DNA of 64,000 nucleotides from Mesorhabditis belari (lineage: Eukaryota; Nematoda; Chromadorea; Rhabditida; Rhabditidae). Each line of letters begins with the position of its first letter. The stretch's first letter is position 1. Position numbers and translations under genes: made by a program. The notes under the pieces were generated by a model that saw only the letters and a list, made by a program, of their open reading frames with translations, had not been told where the DNA came from and made no database searches. This document shows positions 21,701 to 31,900 of this stretch, piece after piece. The stretch spans positions 682,001 through 746,000 of the forward strand of contig CAUEEP010000939.1 in NCBI GenBank assembly GCA_958450365.1, written 5' to 3'.

Positions 21701-22338
21701 CAGTACAAGCTCATCAACTCTTTTAGGCGCCGGCTGGGCGACTTTCGTCAGCACTGTCGGCCTTTCGGTGACCGCGCTACTGCTTTTTCTCTACCTTTTC
21801 AAAGTCGTTGACGCCATTCCGCAAATCAATTGGATTATCTGTGTGAGTCAAGGCCAAAAAACGCCAACTAAACCATACCAAACTTTTTGCTTTCTACCGT
21901 AAGTATTCAAAGAAGGTCAAAGTTAAGAAAAGTCGTCCATTTCTACTGTTAGATTGTCAAATAAGTCGTATTTTTCCAGGAAATGGTTTACACCTTCATG
22001 TGGACGATATTCTTTTTCATTGCCGGCTCGGTTTTGGCGGTGGCTGCTGTTCAATATCAACAAACTGCTGGTTGGGCTGTCGCCTCGGTTAGTTACTATT
22101 CCAAAAAGTACCAAGAGAACCAAATCGCAATGTATCTACAAAACAAATTCCCAAATTACAGTTCTTCGCTTTTGGAGCCATGTGTGCTTATGCTTTCGAC
22201 TGCTACCTAAAGTTCTTGCAATGGAAGCACGACGAGGTAAGCAATATCAAATCGACACCTCACAAGCCAAACTATTTCTAGGTGGCCACTGGACGAGGCG
22301 CTTCAATTTTCAAAGATCGACCTCAAAACTCAGCCTGA
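18741..22338 (+). CDS. MARVEL-domain four-pass membrane protein, 7 exons, 183 aa
   Basis: Exons: 18741-18824, 19210-19263, 19381-19438, 21727-21842, 21980-22087, 22162-22236, 22282-22338. All phases agree. The N-terminus is polar (MPYTTTQTVETTEYYVPQ). Four hydrophobic segments follow: LKVICIILDLACFICVLV, then FVSTVGLSVTALLLFLYLF, then the segment around TFMWTIFFFIAGSVLAV, and FFAFGAMCAYAFDCYLKF, with a short basic tail. This is the M-shaped MARVEL layout of the MAL/plasmolipin/CMTM group, proteins of cholesterol-rich membrane apposition and vesicle traffic. The role in this animal is inferred from the family. Intron 3 (2.3 kb) holds two minisatellites and a tRNA-like sequence. AATAAA lies about 10 bp after the stop. 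The 3' end faces that of YOP1, 260 bp away. Confidence 0.85.
18850..18968. repeat. Interstitial telomere-type repeat TTAGGC beside a foldback
   Basis: 18896-18967 is eleven hexamers of TTAGGC alternating with TCAGGC, the nematode telomere unit and a one-base variant. Just before it, AACCATAATTAC at 18850 and its inverse GTAATTATGGTT form a hairpin. The tract is in intron 1 of the MARVEL gene. Single TTAGGC pairs also occur at 3724, 19020 and, inverted, at 11799 and 20855. Confidence 0.8.
19455..19816. repeat. 15-bp tandem repeat in MARVEL intron 3
   Basis: About 24 copies of ATAGGTGACGAGAGA and variants. Because the unit is 5 codons, three frames stay open (GDERI on +, SSPIL and RHLFS on -). 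None is joined to an exon. GCTTCTATTAGAATAAATAC follows at 19858, a motif that also borders the arrays at 36117 and 62607. Confidence 0.85.
20232..20310 (+). repeat. tRNA-like sequence
   Basis: TGGCTGACTGGTTAAGTG (A box-like) and GGGGGTTCGAACCCC (a well-paired T-arm with B box). The anticodon arm and acceptor stem do not form, so it is a tRNA relic or SINE head. G-rich unusual sequence follows at 20320-20420. Confidence 0.55.
21405..21576. repeat. 17-bp tandem repeat in MARVEL intron 3
   Basis: Ten copies of ACAAAACCGCGCAACAG. Open frames on both strands (QQTKPRNRQ, LLRGFVCC) are repeat artefacts. Confidence 0.85.
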
Positions 22339-22601
22339 ACCAAAACTGTAATAAATGTTTGACGTGATAGTGCCTTTTATTACATTACTTTATTACATTT
22401 ATTGAGACAAGAAAAGGAAATACATAGAGACAATCGAAAAAGTAGGCACGACAAAACACAAGGATCATACGTATTGTTGCAAAATTGCTATCCCAACGTT
22501 GATTGTTGCTTAGGCGTCTTTTGCTTTGCCCATTGCTTCTGCCGATTCTCCTGACAATCGAACATTCAAACACCTAAACAGAACAAGCTAGAAAGAAAAT
22601 A

Positions 22602-23474
22602 CTAATTTTCGTTTAAGTCAGTTAAAGTCGATGTTGTGCTTATCAATTCGAAAAATGTGAAAGTCAACTTGTCGAAAAGGGTAATAGCCGGATCGATGAT
22701 TTTATTGTAGAGGTAGAGGGCACCTTGAGTTTGAGGAAGCGATAGATGAATCAAGAAGATAGCCTAAATAAAACCGATACATGTGTACTTAAAATACGTC
22801 CATTTTATAAGTAAATCATAAACTCACCTTTACGACGTAGTAAACCGGGAACCACTTCAGAAAAGCACCAGTGAAGAAGTCGATCAACGAGAAAAAGGCG
22901 AACACCGTCCAATAGATCAGCCATTGGGTGTCGTCGTCTTTCGCCTCAGTGCGAATTGTCTAAAAAGAAAATGAATTAATTTATATCATAAACATTGAAA
23001 CGTAATACGAATAGCGCAAATTTGCTTACCTTAACCGTAGCATAAGCAGGATATACAAATCCGATGAGATTGCACACGAATTGAGCGCGTGCTCCAAAAA
23101 CTAGATACAAACCGAGTAGAACGAATAGTCCGTACGAGACCTAAAAGGTCAAATGTTAGAAATATAAACCAAAATCCTTCCAACCTGTTCACGTTTGACG
23201 CCGGTTTTCTCCAAATTCTGACACATCGCATCGTAGAGTCGACCGTGTGAAGCGTAGAGGAAATTCAGGAGATCACCCTAAAATACTGACATTATCTAGG
23301 GTTGAAGAAAAAAACATCCGCCTAACACATGAAATGATTAAGGTTAGACACATAAAACATGCAATACATGAAATGATCATGTTTTCTGAAGAGATCCAAT
23401 CTAACAAGCAATAAAAAACTCACATTTGCCAACTTGATGTCATCTTTGAGGTTGCGATCGTTCTTGGCGCCCAT
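22602..23474 (-). CDS. yop-1: YOP1/REEP5 (TB2/DP1/HVA22) ER-shaping protein, 5 exons, 182 aa
   Basis: Exons 23474-23424, 23277-23185, 23140-23030, 22959-22828 and 22763-22602 join in frame and end in TAG. The protein has two long hydrophobic hairpins, [19 protein letters not shown] and [20 protein letters not shown]. Between them is the family hallmark [14 protein letters not shown] (usually GFxYPAYxSxKA), and after the second come WFPVYYVVK and [13 protein letters not shown]. Members insert these hairpins in the ER membrane and help form curved tubules; in other organisms they bind Rab GTPases and atlastin-like proteins. The length fits the nematode protein. TTATTCAG just upstream of the ATG is a probable trans-splice acceptor. 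The C-terminal tail ([15 protein letters not shown]) is less typical. An alternative last exon near 22570-22513 gives SGESAEAMGKAKDA, but its phase does not fit. Confidence 0.88.
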
Positions 23475-24065
23475 CTCGATTTGCAGACCGTTGAGAGAAC
23501 TGAATAAAAAATTATGGCTGGGATAGCTTGTTTAAGGGCACAAATAAACGATAATGCAAACAAAAACAGACAATTAAGGATGCCTTTCTTGTTTCATGTG
23601 GTGCGAGTCTACTACAACTGCACAGACTTTAAATAATTTGATGAATTTAAACTCGAAGATCTCCAATTGGGTTTTAAGCAAAAAAAATGAGAATAAATTT
23701 TCGAATTGAAAGTCTTGAAACGAATTGTGTGCGATTCAAAATGAAAAAAAACGAGCAACAAATTTCCGAATGCTACAGTTACCGTAGCTTTACGTCAAAT
23801 TTGAAGATATTCAAGCTACCAATTAAACACTTTAAGAACTAGCTGCATTGCGATATTGGGATAGGCTAATTTCCGCAACTCGCCATAACTTTGTTCTAGA
23901 TTGGTCAATCTTTATGATTCTGGTGTCATTTTGTAGATCTCAATAAGTGCAACAAAATGAAACCAAAATCATAAAGACTGGTCCACTTAGAAGAAAGTTA
24001 TGGCGAATTGCGCAAACGACCCTGTTGGGCAAATAAAATGGCGGAAATTAGCCTACCCCGCGATG
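23445..24065. repeat. Source of a segmental duplication (copy at 61815-62735)
   Basis: From the YOP1 first exon through the spacer to 24065 this matches 61815-62735 almost base for base, apart from insertions in the copy. 23868-24062 inside it is a foldback: TAGGCTAATTTCCGCAACTC pairs with its inverse ending in GGAAATTAGCCTA. Confidence 0.8.
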
Positions 24066-24268
24066 TTAAAGCACCAAACTTCCTTCGAGAGATAAACTTT
24101 GAACACTTAAAACGTTTTTGATACAAAAACAAAAGAATGCATTGAACTCCAAGCAACATTTATTGAAATCCACGAGAACAATGTAATCAGAAGGTCAGGA
24201 TTTACACAAATTCAAAGCTAATCAAATACACAGAGAAAAGGAAAGTGCAAGTAATCGAATTGATTCTT

Positions 24269-26311
24269 TTAGGTGAGCAGAGTCGAGCGGCAGATCGATG
24301 CAGTCACAACGTAGGGATCACAATTGGATGAGGGGCGACGATCTTCAAGATAACCCTAAAAGCAATAAAGTTTAACATTCCGATAATACAAGAAAGAATA
24401 CCTTTCCGTCGGCATCAACTTGACGGGGAATTCGAACCGAGCATCCACGATTGGCCACTCCCCAAGTGAATTTGTCGGCGCTGCTTGTTTCATGACTAAA
24501 TCAAATCATTAAAAAGATTTTAATCGTGTAAAACCCAACCGTCCGGTAAGACGCCGCAGATTATCAAGTCCTCCATTCGGGTCGTAGAGCTTCATGTCCT
24601 CCTTGTGCGTCTTTGCCAATTTCTCGCAAGCAGCCATGATTTCCTTGATTCCTTCATCTTTGCGCATCGTTGCCGTCGAGTAGTTCGTGTGACAACCAGC
24701 GCCATTCCAATCACCGATGGTTACCTAGATTCAGCAAAGTTCAAGTAGATTCAAATCAAAAAATACGTGGGGCTTTGGATCGATGCTCACAATGACACCA
24801 AATTGCTCAGCGACACGATGCAACAAGAAGCGAGCCATCCACAGCTGATCACCCATCGCGATTCCTAAACCAATCATCTGAATCGATCAACAAAATGTAA
24901 AAACCACCTTCACAGATCCCGATTTGAAATTCCCATTGTCCAGGTGTTACTTCTAAAAAATGAATAAAATTATGTAAAAAAAAGGTGCTAGCAAACCGGC
25001 ATTTGTGCCAGCAATCTCAATTCCAGCCGCCAAACAAGCACGATAGTGCGTCTCGACAATCTCGCGGCCAACCACTTTATTTGCTCCAACACCACAATAG
25101 TATGGACCTAAAAGGGAAATAAATTGAGCAACGTATTCGAAAAGCCTTGAGGAGCCGGCAATCCGTGTTTAGGCCAGCCAAGCGGATATCCATCACGATC
25201 AAGCAAGAGGTATTCCTAAAAGTTTACAAGTTAAGAACCAAATATAACGATTTCTACCTGTTCCATTCCAAAAAATGGCTTGTGCGAGGCAATTCGATCC
25301 ATCACTTCTTTGCATTTGGCACGGTGGTTGGTGGCTAAACGAACCGAATCAATTTAATAATGATAAAGAGAACCTGTTGGCTTCATCGCGTGCTCGTAGG
25401 TCTCGCACATCACCAAAGTGTTTTGTCCGCCGAGGAAGGGATCGCGAAATTCAGCTACAGCCTAAATTCATAAAGTTAGTAATATTTATTTCACACTGTT
25501 AATTGATCTTGTACCAAATTTGTACCAAACTGAACCAAACTGAACAACACAAATTTATCCTATCAGAAGCACTTTCACAAAAATTGTCTTACTTTAAGAT
25601 AGCGATCCGAATCTTGACCGACTGCTTGTCCAGTCGATGAACCATCGTAGTTCCAAAGCGGGTATTCTAAGAGGAAATGATTAATGCAAAGAAAATAATA
25701 AACCCAACCCTCAATTTGTGACGGCTTCTTGTCGAGGGTGCGCGTTTTGCAGCGGAGATTTTCTCCCGTTCCATCGATCCACACGTAAGTTGCCTAAAGA
25801 TGATTATCTTGACAAAAAGATGATTGTCTTCCTAAACGAAGACAATCATCAAGGAAAATAGAAACATAAATATATAAATATAATATCAAAAATATAAACA
25901 AGCATCCAAGTAAGAGTGAAAGAAGGGTACTTCTTTAGTATTGGGAGGAACGATTTTGTCAAATTTGTGTCACTGATTTAGTTATCTTAAACTTGTCCAA
26001 TTTTGACTTTAAAGCATTATTAGATAGCTTAGGCTTTGTAGATTCTAATAGTTTTTGAGTTTTTCAAAATCTATCACAAAAAAAGTGTTTAAATTGTGGG
26101 TTGAAGTTTGGCCAAATCGTGACTCCATGGATACTAAAGAAATACCGAAAAAAATTATGCATGAAGCAAATCCTAGGCTCTAAAACCTAAGCAATAACAT
26201 AAAGTAAAGGAATTTAACCTGGCATTTGGTCGGATGCGGTTGAATGCCGAGGAATTGGTCGACAGTGGGCGTTCCAAGTGGCAGATGGACGTTGAAGTTG
26301 GCCGTAGACAT
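24269..26311 (-). CDS. gln: Glutamine synthetase (type II), 12 exons, 368 aa
   Basis: Exons: 26311-26219, 25793-25709, 25666-25593, 25461-25374, 25334-25258, 25215-25146, 25107-24997, 24951-24907, 24864-24767, 24724-24540, 24495-24402, 24355-24269. The enzyme makes glutamine from glutamate, ammonia and ATP in the cytosol. Family signatures in order: [96 protein letters not shown], then [30 protein letters not shown] and [15 protein letters not shown]. These include the metal-binding Glu residues and the substrate loop, and the length equals animal enzymes, so it should be active. The intron after exon 6 uses a GC donor (CAAG|GCTTTT), the only choice that keeps QGPYYCG intact. AATAAA lies about 110 bp past the stop. 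Nematodes have several gln genes; which one this is cannot be told. Confidence 0.95.
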
Positions 26312-26517
26312 TTGACGGATCGTCGATCAGAAGAGAATGAGTAGAATGAGAAACCATCCCAAAAACAAACGTTTTAAATGATTCGTAAATGCAAATTTGC
26401 GTTCACTATCAAAACGAACATTCATTAGATATTCAAGCAGATTTGCATTAAGCATTTCACATTTTTACATAATCGATTCGATAAATTCTTAATTGGACAT
26501 AACTATGTTTTGTTTAG

Positions 26518-27211
26518 TCATTTTTTGAAGCAAGTGGCTACGTTGCGACGAAAAGCGCGGCAAAGATGGCTCAAGAAAGCGCCTAGATGGTTCAGGAAAG
26601 ATGCAAACGGTCGAAGACGTTGGCTCAGTCAAGACGAAGACTGTTGTGGTAATTTTTGATTCAATTAGCCCAAAAGTTGCTTGTTTTTAGGCTGAAATCG
26701 ATGTAAGTGGGAAGGAGAAGGTTTGATGGCTCTACTTTTGCAATTGATTTCAAATTTTAGAGGACTCGATTGACAACGATGATTGCAACCACAGTAATGC
26801 CAGCAATGACAGAAAAGAACCAGAAGAAGCATCCGAAAAACGAAGAAAAAGAAGAACTTTGAACGAAGAACGAAAAAGAAAAAAAGAAAAAAGATCAAAA
26901 AGAATGCGGATCCGAGTTTGGTAAGGAGTTGTTTTTTCTTCTTTAGGTCCAGGGATGTTAGCTTTAACATCTTTAAGATGTTAAGCTTAAAAAAGACGTC
27001 TTCTTTTTCAGAGTGGCTCAAAGGCGAAGAACAGTGAGACACGAAGTGAGAGTGATACACGAGAATGTGCGAAACAGAAACAGAAAGGTAAATTTTTTTG
27101 GAATATGACCATTTGAGACGATATCGTTTCACAAAAAAGAAACCGTTTTAAAGTTTTCTAGATTCATTTGATTAAAATTTTATTTTAGTTATGAAAAGTC
27201 AAGACGAATGA
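26518..27211 (+). CDS. Tentative Lys/Arg-rich protein, 5 exons, start not found
   Basis: Segments 26518-26648, 26761-26920, a 10-nt microexon 26947-26956, 27012-27087 and 27189-27211 have fitting splice sites and join in one frame to a TGA. The product is polar and very basic, with an acidic patch: RRKARQRWLKKAPRWFRK, SQDEDCCEDSIDNDD, then KRRKRRTLNEERKRKKEK and NSETRSESDTREC. No ATG lies in the first segment, and an upstream exon was not found between it and the glutamine synthetase start. A second, skipped 12-nt exon-like piece at 26693-26704 has perfect splice sites. Unrecognised; nuclear or RNA-binding by composition only. Confidence 0.35.
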
Positions 27212-27452
27212 ATGATGGCACCGATCATCTTAAAAGCTCGATTATGAAGTATCAAATAATTTACTTGATTGCTCGTTTAGCTCTCAGATGAAGCTAGCTC
27301 AATGCTCTTTGTGCTCTCGGCTCTCAGCTCAATGCTCTTTGTCCTTTTTTCAAATTCGATATTTATTTGAAGTCGTATCATGTATAAAATGTGTAAAAAA
27401 CCCGAAAAAAATCACATCATTTAGAGAGAAACCGGATTTTCTAGAATGTTTC

Positions 27453-28580
27453 TCATAAAATTGAACAAGTTGTGCTTTTTGTAATCTTTTGTGATCGTGG
27501 GGCTAGCTCCTCGTATCTCGGTGGAGCATCGACGGCTGGGAGTTTTTTCTGAAAACATTGTGAATCTTTAGAATCTTGTATAATGGTGATAAACTTGACT
27601 TTAGAATAATTACTGTAGCTTATGAGCTACTTACTGGGGTGGTACCAAATGTCAAAAACAATCCTGTAACTTAAAGTTGCAGCTCAAAAAAATCACCCTT
27701 GCAGCTCAAAAAATCACCCCGGTAACTCAGAAAACCACTCAAAATACAAGGGTACAAGGTACAAAATACAACTCATAAAAAATACGTTGAAAATACGTTG
27801 AAAATAAGTTACCGAAGTTGTACTTTGAGTTACTAGAATGGTTTTCTGAGTTACCGGTGGGCATTTCAAAGTTACCGAGCTACTTTCAAACTACTTTCAA
27901 GCTACTTTCAAGCTACTTTCAAATTACTTTCAAATTACTTTCAAACTACTTTCAAACCACCCGGGCGGTTGGTGTTGTCCATTTTTCTGGGCCGCCCTAG
28001 TACTTTGCAAAAACTTCAAATTAGTGTTTTTTCTATGCTTGATGACCATTAATTCAAAAAAAACTTCGAAAACTTCGAAAATGATAGATCTTTTCAATAG
28101 TTTAGAGCGGAAGAAATTGGGTAAAGGATCTTTTCCAAAGAAACAAAAAATTGTAGACTTATGCATGAAGCTAATAACTTCACCCTAGTGTTTTGCCATA
28201 TACAGTCGAACCTCTCTATAACGAACCTCGATATAACGTAAACCTCTCTATAACGTAAGGCGTGACCGGTCCCGGCCGACGTTAAGCTATATAAAACGGC
28301 ACTCTATATAACGTAAACCTCTATATAACGTAAGCTATAGCCGTCCCGTGAGTTACGTTATAGAGAGGTTCGACTGTACTACCATCCCTGTTTAGCCATA
28401 TAGTATCATCCCTGTTTAGCGATATAGTACCATCCCTGTAGCTTTTTTTATCGCTGAATATTTTTAACCCTGTGAATTTCCAAAAGATTTACCTCAACTC
28501 CGACCACCGTATGTCCGTGTTGTTGCCGCTGTAGTGAACCACTTCGACGCGGTTTCTCCTTTGCGGAGAAGGCTTTCTTT
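27453..28580 (-). CDS. Tentative two-exon 3' end of an unknown gene
   Basis: 28580-28493 and 27548-27453 have clean splice sites and join at phase 0, ending in TGA. The text is KKAFSAKEKPRRSGSLQRQQ, then HGHTVVGVE and KKLPAVDAPPRYEELAPRSQ. It is basic and contains a PPxY-like PPRYEEL, the type of motif bound by WW domains. They lie just downstream of the NEK gene's stop on the same strand, so they could be an alternative C-terminus of it, but the phase does not fit any of its last exons. No start was found. Confidence 0.35.
27875..27958. repeat. 11-bp tandem repeat
   Basis: About eight copies of TACTTTCAAGC/TACTTTCAAAT. Confidence 0.8.
28202..28379. mobile_element. pogo/Tigger-type MITE, about 178 bp
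   Basis: ACAGTCGAACCTCTCTATAA at the left is matched in inverse at the right (AGAGAGGTTCGACTGT), bordered by TA. The start CAGTcgaACCTCTCTATAACG is typical of pogo/Tigger-family elements. The inside is further ATATAACGTAA repeats. It lies in the tentative two-exon gene's intron. Confidence 0.8.
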
Positions 28581-28920
28581 CTGAAAAATAGGGCATTCAG
28601 TGGGTTTGCATAATCGGGTTTGCATAAGGCATAAGCATAAGCGTAAGCACAAAGTAAGGGTTCTTTTTTGGGAACTACGTGGGTTTAAGTACGTGGGAAC
28701 GTACCTTAAAGTACAATATCAGAGATATACCATACGATTGTTTCGTTTAAACGCGCTGAATATTTCTTTTTCTTTAGAATACTTTAATTAGACAATAAAC
28801 TGGTATTCTAAATTGATTTTTAGCTATTTTGGTCAACTGTTAATCAACTATTTTTTGATCAACTGTTAACTTCTAATCAACACTTTAATCTTTAACATTT
28901 ACATAAACAAATGCTAAAGA

Positions 28921-31900
28921 TTACTCGGGCTTCGGTAAATCCCCAGCCGACGAATTTCTCCGATGAGCGATGAAAGTCGCCTCATCCATTTCACGGCGTA
29001 ACCAAGTGGCAACCTGAAATTCAAGGAATTTTATGTAGATTATAAGTTTAATAATATTTAAATAATATTTAAATAATATTTTAAAATCAATAAAGGCAAA
29101 CACAGTGAATGAGCTGGGCAAAATAGTGAGCAAAAGCCTCTGGAAGTGATCTCCGGAAATTGGTCATTACATTGTAATGTTTAGAACTGGCAAAAGGTCA
29201 GCTTATCTGTGGATCTATATTATAACTTGAACTAATGTTTTCTTTAAAAACAAACCGCTGTTGGATCGCTGTCCGATGAGAATTTTGCCCGCGTGGCCAG
29301 CTGGGCCGATTGACTGACTGTGGGAGTTCGATTGCTGAAAGTTCTTGGTTAATTGCAAAAAATTTGTTATTTATACAGCAGCTACAGTACTTCTACAGTA
29401 GTGATAGCGACTACAGTACCCTTATCGCCTTTACAGTACCACCACTACAATAGCAAGTTCACTTAAAGTTTACTTGGCAGTTGGTGGCGGATCTCTAATA
29501 GCCACGGTGTCAATCAGTAACATTGCCGTTCGTCCATCAGCCACCAAACCGGAAATGCCGATGGAAATACCGGAAGAAGGAGATGAGTCTAATCTAAATT
29601 TTAAAGGTACTCAGTCGGTTATTTTTATAGTATTATAAAAATAACCGACTCGGCTGGTAAAAGACCAGCCGAGAAACTCGCCTAACGGCGGGCTTTCCTC
29701 GATGTTTTGGAGAATAACAGCCTTTGTCGCCATGGCGCAGTGGATAGCGCGCCGGTCTATCGCCCATACGATCCGGGTTCGACCCCCGCATAAGACTCTA
29801 ATTTTGCTTTTAAAAAAATCCAAAAGCACGTTGCACAACTAAATTGAATCCCCTGTTCATGTTATTCAGTTTATTGCAAACAGTCCTCTGGGAGCTGAGG
29901 AGTAGCGCGCACAAACAGACGGACAGATAGACGGACAGATAGACGGACAGGCAGACGGACAGCCAGACAGATGGACAGACAGATGGACAGACAGACAGAT
30001 AGACGGACAGACAGACAGACAGACGGATAGACATACGGACATGCAAACGGACAGACAGACGGACGGACAGACGGACAGACAGACGGACAGACAAACAGAC
30101 AGACAGACGTCTTAGTCCCTTTATATATAGTAGATATTTACCGCAAGACGAGTGATGGATTCGGGACGAGATGATGCACCGAGACCCCATTCCGCTTTTC
30201 GCCCCATCTAGAATTTTGTTCCTAGGATCAGTTGGTTACACAAGAGATACGGTGACAATAACAATTCAGGTATTCTAGTTGGAGTTACAGGAGAACTTCA
30301 AATCTTATTTGTTCATTAGAACACTTTATGCTTTGCAGTCATCCCTTTGGATTCAGCCTCGTGTACCAGTGTTGTTTCAGAAGCAATATTCTGGGCTAGA
30401 CATGCCAGTGTTAGACGAAACAAGTCTACAAAAGTCCCCTGGATTTGACGAGAAAAGTTGCAACGATCAATGTCGATCGTTACTGCCTATCTTTCGATTA
30501 ATGCCTATCACTCACTTCTCATTCTTGTTCTGTTCAACTTCTTCGATTCGAACTCCCTTCGAGCCCCAAAAGAAAAGCTCTTGCTCAGCGGTGGAAGCCA
30601 GAGAGAAACCCTCGCCACAAACAATGTGCTAAACATTTCCTGATTGATCATCAAGGGTATCAATGTGAGCAGTTTCATTGTACTGTAAGATAATATACTT
30701 AGCTTCAAGATGTAGCCCTTGTTGCCAAGTAAGTATTGAGCTTTTTGTCATTTTAGAGCTGATTGCAAAGCTGTTTCAAAATCAACAGCCGTGACCTGAG
30801 CCAACAATTGCCCTGGCTTTAGCTTTTGCTTACAAAGTGTTGTAAGCAAAAGCTTGATTTGAAAAATTGATCTTTAGGATAATTAGGCTTTACAGAAAGT
30901 CTTTTCGTTCCTTTTCGTACGTTCGTTTAAAACTAACAAATGCGCTAATTGAACTACGGTTTGTTTCATTAGAAAAGTCAATTATTTTCTGCAAAATACA
31001 GTCATCAAAAAAGACTTGACCCATTGGGACTGACTGGTCTTGACCTATTGCCTAGGAAAAATCACCGTTTCACAAAAAAACCTTCTGAAACCTTTTGAAC
31101 CTTTGAAAAGAAACCTTTTGGCAAAGCCAATGTGCTCTAGTTGTCGAATTAAGCAACTGTTCTACTGCACGCGATTCATTTTAGCACAAAAACGTCTGTC
31201 TGTTCTTGTCTCCATCCGCAAAAAAGTCTTGACCCATTTGTATACTGTTATGAAAACTTTGTTTTTTATAAATGATTCTGATTTTTCTGAATTAATTTCT
31301 TATTTTTAGATGGCGTGCAAGCGATATCTGGATACTCTGACAAAGGAGAATATTGTTCGAGCTCGTCAACAGAGGGCCAGTCTGTGAATTGTCTGTGGCA
31401 GCAGTCTATCAATTGTTCTCCATTTGCGAAAAACCGTTTCTCGGTTTTGCAAACAAGTGGCAAGTGTCTGTGAATTGTTCTCCATTTGCGAAAAACCGTT
31501 TCTCGAGTTTGCAAACAAGTGGCAAGTGTCTGTGAATTCTTCTCCATTTGCGAAAAACCGTTTCTCGACTTTTCAAACGCCAAAAATTTGAAGGGGAAGT
31601 GCACCGACATGCAAAAAAGGGTCGACTACCAAAAACAACAACAAGGGAGGATCGTGCATTGATCAGGATGTTCGTGAAGAACCTAAACAGGACGAGCTCT
31701 GATGGAGACAAGATGCTTCAGGCGCGCTTTGGAGTTACGATCAGGAGAAAGAGTCAAGGACAATGTTTAGCTGGTGGGTTTGGGGGATTTGATTAAAAGA
31801 TATTACCATATGTCCAGAAAGAAAACCGTAGTTCAATTGGTGCATTTGTTGGTTTTAAACGGAAGTACGAAAAGGAACGAAAAGACTTTTGGACAGCCTA

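Noticed and set aside
22513..22573. Extra YOP1 C-terminal exon reading SGESAEAMGKAKDA
   Set aside because: The composition fits a REEP tail, but every available donor in the previous exon either leaves the stop codon in place or breaks the phase.
26665..27132. 155-aa minus-strand frame rich in F, L and K
   Set aside because: Complement of a K/R/E-rich stretch; no domain or splice context.
29723..29797. A working tRNA gene
   Set aside because: A and B boxes are present but the acceptor and anticodon stems do not pair. The same applies to 16700, 17277, 20232, 40528, 40720 and 54093.
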